Positions 7,045 to 12,188 of a stretch of 19,568 nucleotides of DNA are shown piece by piece. Under the pieces are notes generated by a model. That model worked only from the letters and a program-made list of their open reading frames with translations, was not told the origin of the DNA and ran no database searches. The DNA lies in NCBI GenBank assembly GCA_027442615.1, contig DAIBBI010000064.1, positions 1-19,568 of the forward strand, read 5' to 3'. The stretch is from JAJZRV01 sp027442615 (lineage in GTDB: Bacteria; Pseudomonadota; Gammaproteobacteria; Burkholderiales; Ferrovaceae). The position numbers were made by a program, and so were the translations under genes. How positions within the stretch are numbered: the stretch's first letter is position 1; each line of letters opens with the position of its first letter.

Positions 7045-7720
7045 CTAATCGGGACATTCATGGCTCAAGGCCAAGTATTCGGCCGCATGAAATATAGCGT
7101 TGTTCTGGGCGTCGTAGTAGCACGAATTCAGCTTGTGCTTATTATAGGGTTTGGCCGCAGCGCGCGCAGCGGTTGTCGTTTCTGCACAGGCAGGTGAGGG
7201 TCCAGGCTTTGTCCGGGTACGATGACTCCGGATTGCAGCATTTCCCTTTCCAATCGCCGCAATCCACACAAATGCCGACACCGGCGGGTATGCCCGCTCC
7301 ACGGAATTGCCCCAAATGTGCTCGGTCTTCCGCGGTGGCATCCCTGACGCAATCAATGGGATCCCCCAACAGATATCCATTGTGATTTTTCAGGCTTTTC
7401 ACAGAATAGTCGGCAAGCGCCTTGACACGCACCTCCATATCCACGTCTCGCGGGAAGTCCACGGAAGACTTCAAGCGTCCTGCAATAATAGCGCCACCCA
7501 CGGGGATCATGGTGGCCCAGGTTTCAGCGCCATCCGGGATAACCCACAGGCCTCGTCCTTTTGAGAGCGCCAGAAAGCATCTCAGCCTCGTTGCACCGGC
7601 CTATGCCCGGGCCCACTCGATCAACTGGGGCTCACCGATCGTTGCGGGGTAGAGGGTGAGGTCATATAGGCCTGGGAAAACGCGTGTCACCAAGTAGGGA
7701 AATCCTGTGAATGATTCCAT
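7045..7720 (-). pseudogene. Cysteine-rich (zinc-ribbon-like) protein gene, broken by a stop and a frameshift
   Basis: A strong AGGAGG precedes ATG 7720, whose frame starts MESFTGFPYLVTRVFPG and reaches an in-frame TAG at codon 40 (7603-7601). The same frame then continues uninterrupted to 7142 with coherent protein sequence: RGLWVIPDGAETWATMIPV, a cluster CVDCGDWKGKCC, and TLTCLCRNDNRCARCGQT. There it meets a stop. One base removed from the CCC run at 7147-7149 would extend it in another frame through YNKHKLNSCYYD and HAAEYLALSHECPD to a TAG at 7047-7045. The repaired protein would be about 224 residues with at least eight cysteines in C-x2-C pairs, consistent with metal-binding ribbons. Two independent lesions make decay likelier than recoding. 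The 122-residue stretch from ATG 7510 could still be translated. It lies 51 bp downstream of the orphan gene at 7772-8074, probably in one operon. Function unknown. Confidence 0.65.
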
Positions 7721-7771
7721 GGAAAGCACCTCCTGATCGAACTGGCACATCAAGATGTGGCTGGGCTAGCG

Positions 7772-8074
7772 TTAACAGTTAGTCATGGATTTGAATTCCC
7801 CCAGTTTTCTGATTTCCTCTGGGATTGCCAGTGTATACAACCAGTGACTTGTTAGTACGGTGGAGGTATGGCCTTCAGGGTTCCGTATACGGTGGCCATC
7901 GCTCAACTCAAAATACAACCGATGTTGGCAGACCAAATGCTCAAATGAGCAGTCATGCGCAGCCTCATCAGCCCGATCCATGTCAGCAGTCGTGACTCTA
8001 CCCGAAGGAACCGCCACTATGCCTGTCACCTTGGTTTGAGCGAATATTTTGCTCAGAATGCATCCCGGTTTCAT
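7772..8074 (-). CDS. Orphan 100-aa protein, operator-controlled
   Basis: A 100-residue protein beginning MKPGCILSKIFAQTKVTG, which I do not recognise. It has no signal peptide or membrane segment and contains scattered Cys and His residues (including HDCSFEHLVCQH, about residues 40-51). That arrangement could bind a metal, but the spacing fits no motif I know. ATG at 8074 is chosen over 8107 because GGGGAG lies 5 bases upstream and because it leaves palindrome copy 3 at 46 bp, in line with the other two operators. It is divergent from the deacetylase-like fragment at 8178 across that operator. The broken cysteine-rich gene follows on the same strand. Confidence 0.55.
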   Translation of the reverse strand: MKPGCILSKIFAQTKVTGIVAVPSGRVTTADMDRADEAAHDCSFEHLVCQHRLYFELSDGHRIRNPEGHTSTVLTSHWLYTLAIPEEIRKLGEFKSMTNC

Positions 8075-8120
8075 TTTGACTCCCCAGTTAACCATCACAA
8101 AAGGCATTTTCCGGGATGGA

Positions 8121-8137
8121 ACGACATAAAGTGTCGC
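8121..8137. promoter_or_regulatory. Palindromic operator copy 3 between divergent genes
   Basis: The sequence is ACGACATAAAGTGTCGC, with arms identical to copies 1 and 2. It lies 46 bp from the start of the minus-strand orphan gene (8074) and 40 bp from the start of the plus-strand deacetylase-like frame (8178), so one bound regulator could control both directions. Confidence 0.7.
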
Positions 8138-8177
8138 ATCCTTCTGGAAGATGAAAGCGTCATATCAGGGGGATGCC

Positions 8178-8576
8178 ATGTTAATACCGGTTTTTTATAC
8201 CCCCCAGATGAATGCTTTCGCGCAGAGCTTCTCGCCCAGCGCCCGAAAACCAGCGGAAGTCATCAGCGCCTGGAAACATATGAAGTTGCCCATCGATGTT
8301 CATGAATTCGAGCCGGCCACCAGCGAAATGCTGAAGCGCGTCCATCATCCCGATTATGTTGATGGTATTTTGTCTTGCCTCCTTAAAAATGGCTTTGGAA
8401 ATCGGTTTCCCGAAATGGTCGCGAGCCTGCCAGCGCTGGGAGTCCATCCCCTCCGAAATCCGCCAGCGCCTGCTGGCCAACGTCTGGTGCGGGCAATGCC
8501 GCCACGAAGTTACGATTACCAATTTCAACGGGACCATCAAGGGTGGCAGCTTGCTGCTGGTTGGCAAATGTGCTGA
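8178..8576 (+). pseudogene. Truncated histone-deacetylase-like gene (N-terminal fragment)
   Basis: The frame starts MLIPVFYTPQMNAF after GGGGGA. Its first 85 or so residues follow the N-terminus of the class II/AcuC-type histone deacetylase superfamily: SFSPSARKPAEVISAWK, FEPATSEMLKRVHHPDYVDGIL, and NGFGNRFPEMVASLP. After about position 8433 the similarity stops abruptly and the frame continues with low-complexity sequence to 8576. The zinc-binding D-x-H-H and the rest of a roughly 300-residue deacetylase domain are absent, so the product cannot be an active enzyme. At the break the sequence passes into a zinc-ribbon protein in another frame, which suggests a deletion joined two genes. It lies 40 bp downstream of operator copy 3, so an intact ancestor was probably part of the same regulon. 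Confidence 0.65.
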
Positions 8577-8616
8577 GTGTCACGGTGACGTAGCGCGGGT
8601 GATCGAGGGCTCGTAA
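8389..8616 (+). CDS. Zinc-ribbon protein tail fused out of frame to the deacetylase fragment
   Basis: The second half of this frame is coherent: CQRWESIPSEIRQRLLANVW, then WCGQC and GKCAEC as two C-x2-C pairs about 27 residues apart, ending VARVIEGS. This is the layout of a small zinc ribbon that binds one metal ion. The original start is not visible. The first codons from ATG 8389 are the deacetylase gene read in another frame, so the natural 5' end was probably lost at the junction near 8433. A 75-residue product from 8389 is possible but has no good ribosome binding site. It could equally be listed as a pseudogene. Confidence 0.4.
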   Translation: MALEIGFPKWSRACQRWESIPSEIRQRLLANVWCGQCRHEVTITNFNGTIKGGSLLLVGKCAECHGDVARVIEGS

Positions 8617-8779
8617 GCACGTTGCTGCAACAACCCGCAGCGTTACTCACTGGCCCCACTAGCAAGCTTTTTGGCAGTAAACTATTCGCCACCAAAAGCC
8701 AGCGCCGTTCCCGTTGTGGTCACTCCCCTTTTCATGTAGCGGCCAAAGCGTGCCACTGGATTAAAACATCCAGGGGACA
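8617..8779. other. Short intergenic region with a possible IS21-type end remnant
   Basis: This lies between the zinc-ribbon tail and the convergent outer-membrane gene. The motif at 8731-8758 contains GTAGCGGCCAAAGCGTGCCA, which resembles the multiple terminal repeats of some IS21-family elements as I remember them. No transposase, second end or target duplication is seen, so the assignment is weak. It would fit the rearranged state of the genes just upstream. Confidence 0.2.
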
Positions 8780-9829
8780 TCAAGGGGCCTGGGTAATCCC
8801 CCGGTAATTGAAGTTGAGCGTCATGATCAGGCTTTGGCTGTTGATTCCAAATAAATCCCCCACCCGCTCGCGCGCCATATTATGGATATAGGCCACGTCC
8901 AGCTTGAAAGCCGCAAACTTGGCCGTAAACCCTGCGCCGGGAGAACTCTCATCCAATCCAAATCTCAGCGCCATGCGATTGGCGTTGAAATTCTGCTCGA
9001 AACCCAGATTGGGTGCTTCGAAGGTGGTATTGGTTCCGCTGAGCGTATTCTGTCGTTGCAACCGGGTATGGCCCAGATCCATCAACGCGCCTTCCCATGG
9101 CGCAAAGGATGCGCCAATGCGATATTCATTCGCTTGTGCGCTACCCTCTGCCGATCCAGTGGCGTCAATTCGGCGTTCACGATCACGGTTGAGCAAAGCT
9201 CGAAACCCTACCAGCAAGCTGGAATCAGGTTTTTCCCAGGCCAGCCCCCATCCACCAGAAGGGCGCCATTCTGTTTGGTACTGGCTAGCGCGTGTTGAAT
9301 TGACGGTCGACTGCGTATTGAACTGAGAAACTTCATGCGACAACAGCACTCCAGCAGAAAGGCCGCCCCCTAGCGGCATTGCCATTTTTGTAAATATGGC
9401 CTGGTTGGTGCCTTGCCCAATGGCAGGCTGGCGCGGACCCCAGGCAGGTGAAGCCGTCATGAAATGGATGTCATTGCTATCCTGTTTCAGGGCAATGACG
9501 TAAATGGCAAGGTCATGCCATAACAAAGGCGTCGTAGCGCCAGCAGCCCAGAAATGGAAGTTGTTTCCATTGGAAAACCCGGTGTCTCCCCCATCAGCCA
9601 GGGCCGTTCCTGCATCTTTCCAGACCAGGGCGTAGTTGCCCCAGGTGGCACCATCTCCCCCGAAGCCGATGGATCTCACTCCTTTTTTGATTTGACCGGA
9701 TGCAAATTCACGCATGGCCAACTCAGGAGAATCAGCCAGTGCAAAAGGAGAAATTGAGCACAGTCCCCCCACAATAAACATGAGTGACGCACATTGGTGT
9801 CTGAGCGAGGTTTGATCTGTTGAAAGCAT
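8780..9829 (-). CDS. Predicted outer-membrane beta-barrel protein, downstream of chrB
   Basis: A 349-residue exported protein. Residues 1-33 look like a signal peptide, with hydrophobic core CASLMFIVGGLCSISPFALA and probable cleavage before DSPE. The mature part alternates polar and hydrophobic residues in short Gly- and aromatic-rich strands typical of outer-membrane barrels (for example LSAGVLLSHEVSQF, WGLAWEKPDSSLLVGFRALL, GFTAKFAAFKLDVAYIH). It does not match a porin family I can name with confidence; FadL-like transporters are one possibility. The ATG at 9829 has no evident Shine-Dalgarno sequence. It begins 60 bp after chrB on the same strand without a visible terminator, so the two are probably co-transcribed. 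Its place is where a chromate transporter gene (chrA) would usually stand. Whether it has anything to do with chromate is inference from position only. Confidence 0.7.
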   Translation of the reverse strand: MLSTDQTSLRHQCASLMFIVGGLCSISPFALADSPELAMREFASGQIKKGVRSIGFGGDGATWGNYALVWKDAGTALADGGDTGFSNGNNFHFWAAGATTPLLWHDLAIYVIALKQDSNDIHFMTASPAWGPRQPAIGQGTNQAIFTKMAMPLGGGLSAGVLLSHEVSQFNTQSTVNSTRASQYQTEWRPSGGWGLAWEKPDSSLLVGFRALLNRDRERRIDATGSAEGSAQANEYRIGASFAPWEGALMDLGHTRLQRQNTLSGTNTTFEAPNLGFEQNFNANRMALRFGLDESSPGAGFTAKFAAFKLDVAYIHNMARERVGDLFGINSQSLIMTLNFNYRGITQAP

Positions 9830-9889
9830 TGTGAATGGTTGTGAGTGGTAATGGAAAAAAGCTGTGCATCCAGGGATGCTCCATCTCGA

Positions 9890-10837
9890 TTACGCTTTCT
9901 GTTGCAGTACGTTTTCTTGCTCAAAAGCCGTCAGCAGTCCGTCAAACACACCGCTGGCTGCTGCCAATAGTTGATCGTCGTTGGTCATGGCTTCACGCAG
10001 ACCGGCTAGAACGCATTCAATCCCCGCAGACTCCGGCGGCTGTATCCCGCCAATGTCAAGGTAATGTACCAGTGACCCAATTCGTCTTAGCCCTGCTTGC
10101 TCCAGGCCAAAACTCGTCAGGAACACCTCAAAAGTGACGTGGCTATCGACGTGGCTGAAAGTTGCTCCGTCAAAGTCAAAACCCACCGCGTTGGCGGGGC
10201 AGTCACCAGGCGACTCCAGCCACAGAATTTGCGCTTGTGGATCAATGAAGCGCCGGATCAGCCAGGCGCAGGCAAGTCGGTCCACCCATGGTCGGCGACG
10301 GGTCGCCCAAATGCGTCCCTGGTATTCGCCAATCCTGCACCTGGGTATTGGCCCATCAGCCGGAAGTGGCTCATCTGGCGATAGCAGCCTCGCAACCGTC
10401 AGATCAAGCTCCTGAAGGGCTGTATCTGCCTGCCGCCGAGCCTCGCCAGGAAAGAAGTCGATATCGGACAGGGTAGCGAAAATCTTGCGTAGTTTTCGGG
10501 CCTGCTTATGCGATTCCTGAGCGGTATCCTTTGTCAGAGCCGCCCATGTTTTGGTCACGTCCGCCAGCAGAGCTGCGTAATCCTCACTGCGATCAAAAAG
10601 ACGGCCAAAGTTTGCGCCCTCAGGTTCTTCAACGCGCAGCACAAAAGCCGTTCCACCCCCCAACTGCACATCAGCGGCAACGACATCCAATACCTGTCGA
10701 CAGGGTTTTCGCTCTGGCATCAAATAAACGCCATCGCGCAACACCGCCGCACCCGATGCTTTCAAAGTGCGCCATGCGCGCATGCGCACCGTGGCGTTTT
10801 CAGTTGGCAGGGAAAGGATGAGGGCTATAAATTGCAT
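9890..10837 (-). CDS. chrB: Chromate resistance protein ChrB
   Basis: A 315-residue cytoplasmic protein with both ChrB regions. The N-terminal part (about 1-120) has the characteristic start FIALILSLPTENATVRMRAWRTLK and AAVLRDGVYLMP. The C-terminal part (about 173-300) has GRIWATRRRPWVDRLACAWLIRRFIDP, then VGFDFDGATFSHVDSHVTFEVFL and SLVHYLDIGG. ChrB is a chromate-responsive regulator that increases expression of the chr genes and resistance to chromate. The N-terminus matches where the family starts, so ATG 10837 is used; the leader is very short. A perfect inverted repeat lies 13 bp upstream and may be its own binding site. Unusually, no chrA (chromate efflux pump) or other chr gene is in the window; the next gene encodes a barrel protein. 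Confidence 0.88.
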   Translation of the reverse strand: MQFIALILSLPTENATVRMRAWRTLKASGAAVLRDGVYLMPERKPCRQVLDVVAADVQLGGGTAFVLRVEEPEGANFGRLFDRSEDYAALLADVTKTWAALTKDTAQESHKQARKLRKIFATLSDIDFFPGEARRQADTALQELDLTVARLLSPDEPLPADGPIPRCRIGEYQGRIWATRRRPWVDRLACAWLIRRFIDPQAQILWLESPGDCPANAVGFDFDGATFSHVDSHVTFEVFLTSFGLEQAGLRRIGSLVHYLDIGGIQPPESAGIECVLAGLREAMTNDDQLLAAASGVFDGLLTAFEQENVLQQKA

Positions 10838-10849
10838 TTATGTAGCGTA

Positions 10850-10867
10850 TCATACAATATGGTATGA
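10850..10867. promoter_or_regulatory. Inverted repeat in the chrB promoter (possible operator)
   Basis: A perfect inverted repeat TCATAC-AATATG-GTATGA lies 13-30 bp upstream of the chrB start. On the minus strand it includes TATGAT, a good -10 hexamer, so a protein bound here would cover the promoter. Autoregulation by ChrB would fit its known role but is inferred. Confidence 0.45.
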
Positions 10868-11166
10868 GTTACTACATATTAACCTAAGGACTGCTGATTT
10901 GCGTTTAAATCTGACCCGGGATTCTGCGTGAATCGTGGTGAGCAGGGTCAGCAGAAAAAGGAAAGGGGTTACCTGGTCAGTAACCCCCTGTTTTTTGTGG
11001 GGTGATTGCGACATTCGGTACGCACATCAACAAACAAACCGATGACAACAAGAATCTGATAATTTGGATCATGGAATTCGTATTAATAAACACCGGTTCG
11101 ATGGGCCTGCCCACATCCCGGTAGTTTTCAACTCATGTCGCGCAGCAGATGTACGGCTGTCCCGAC
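10868..11166. other. Intergenic region between chrB and the EAL gene, no gene seen
   Basis: About 300 bp between the chrB promoter and the end of the EAL gene. The only clear structure is the terminator-like hairpin at 10965-10996. Frames crossing it show no recognisable protein sequence. A small non-coding RNA ending at that hairpin is possible but not supported by anything else. Confidence 0.5.
10965..10996 (+). terminator. Intrinsic terminator-like hairpin without an evident upstream gene
   Basis: A perfect 8-bp stem (GGGGTTAC / GTAACCCC) with a 7-base loop is followed, after CTG, by six T residues on the plus strand. No plus-strand gene ends upstream: the preceding 100 bp is the chrB promoter region reading the other way. 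It may end transcription that starts divergently from the chrB promoter, or mark a small RNA. Confidence 0.6.
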
Positions 11167-11940
11167 TCATACCAGCGCAGCAGGATCTATTTTGCCGACA
11201 GCTTGAAATGCTGGTTTGCAGAAAAGGAAGCCCTGGAAATAACTCACACCACTCGCCAGCAAGAAATCACGCTCCGCTTTTGTTTCTATTCCCTCTGCCA
11301 GAACCTTGATGCCCAGTTTGTGACACATGTGAACAATTCCCTCAACAATTGCTTGTTTGGGCTTGCTGTTGTCGATGTCGCGAACAAGGTCCATGTCAAT
11401 CTTGACGATGTCGGGTTGAAATTCTGCCAGTAAATTCAGGCCAGCATACCCTGCACCAAAATCATCGATTGCCGTCTTGAAACCGAATCGCCTGTACTCT
11501 TCGAAAATGTTGAGCAAATGCGGCCGGTCCGAAATGTTCTCTCCCTCGACAACTTCAAAAATAATTCTTTCTTTCGGAAAGTTGCACCTTTGTGCAGCCT
11601 CGAAGGTCGAGCGTATGCAGGCCCCAGGTTCGTACACGGCATTGGGCAAAAAGTTGATGGATAGAAATTCCTGAATCCCGAGTCTTGCAGCACCTTCGAC
11701 GGCCTTGACGCGGCAGGTTTGATCGAAGAGATAGCGGTTATCGTCATTAACCTTGGCCAGCACGGTAGCGGCGGATTCCCCATTCGTTCCTCGAACCAGG
11801 GCCTCATGTGCAAATATTTTTTTGTTACGGAAATCGACTATCGGCTGATAGGCATAGGAAAAGTCGAAATGGAGCGGCTCAAGATTTCTGCACCGATCGC
11901 ATCCAGGAATTGCGTTCGGTTCTTCAGAGAGTTGGGGCAT
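11167..11940 (-). CDS. Stand-alone EAL-domain c-di-GMP phosphodiesterase
   Basis: A 257-residue protein made almost entirely of one EAL domain, which hydrolyses cyclic di-GMP to linear pGpG. The motif residues expected for activity are present: the EAL signature at E46-A47-L48, N96 in SINFLPNAV, E129 in FEVVEGE, the metal pair D159-D160 in AIDDFGAGYAG, K180 in VKIDMDL, E216 in AEGIET and Q236 in YFQGF. There is no GGDEF, PAS, receiver or membrane segment. The only N-terminal addition is a short segment with a CDRC pair (residues 14-17) that could bind a metal. Similar compact EAL proteins occur in beta- and gammaproteobacteria. It is divergent from the TPR-methyltransferase gene across 248 bp. 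The start at 11940 has only a weak ribosome binding site. Confidence 0.9.
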   Translation of the reverse strand: MPQLSEEPNAIPGCDRCRNLEPLHFDFSYAYQPIVDFRNKKIFAHEALVRGTNGESAATVLAKVNDDNRYLFDQTCRVKAVEGAARLGIQEFLSINFLPNAVYEPGACIRSTFEAAQRCNFPKERIIFEVVEGENISDRPHLLNIFEEYRRFGFKTAIDDFGAGYAGLNLLAEFQPDIVKIDMDLVRDIDNSKPKQAIVEGIVHMCHKLGIKVLAEGIETKAERDFLLASGVSYFQGFLFCKPAFQAVGKIDPAALV

Positions 11941-12188
11941 AGGATTTCACATCTGAAATTGACGAAGCTGCGGACGCCATGAAGGACATCATACAGCCTC
12001 GTTTGTAACCATTTATAACAGAATGTAATTACCAGGTTCGCGTACCGTCGGGGTGTTAGGATCATTTCACGTCAGGATATCCTGTGATCACCAAACCACC
12101 CACTCAAACGAATGTGGTACCGCCCATCTGTAAAGCATCCGGCTTGTAGTCGCGCCATGTCCGGCCCCGAATGTGAGGGGGCTGGGGG

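Noticed and set aside
7142..7510. 122-residue frame considered as an intact independent gene
   Set aside because: No ribosome binding site precedes ATG 7510, while coherent coding sequence continues upstream across the TAG to a strong start at 7720.
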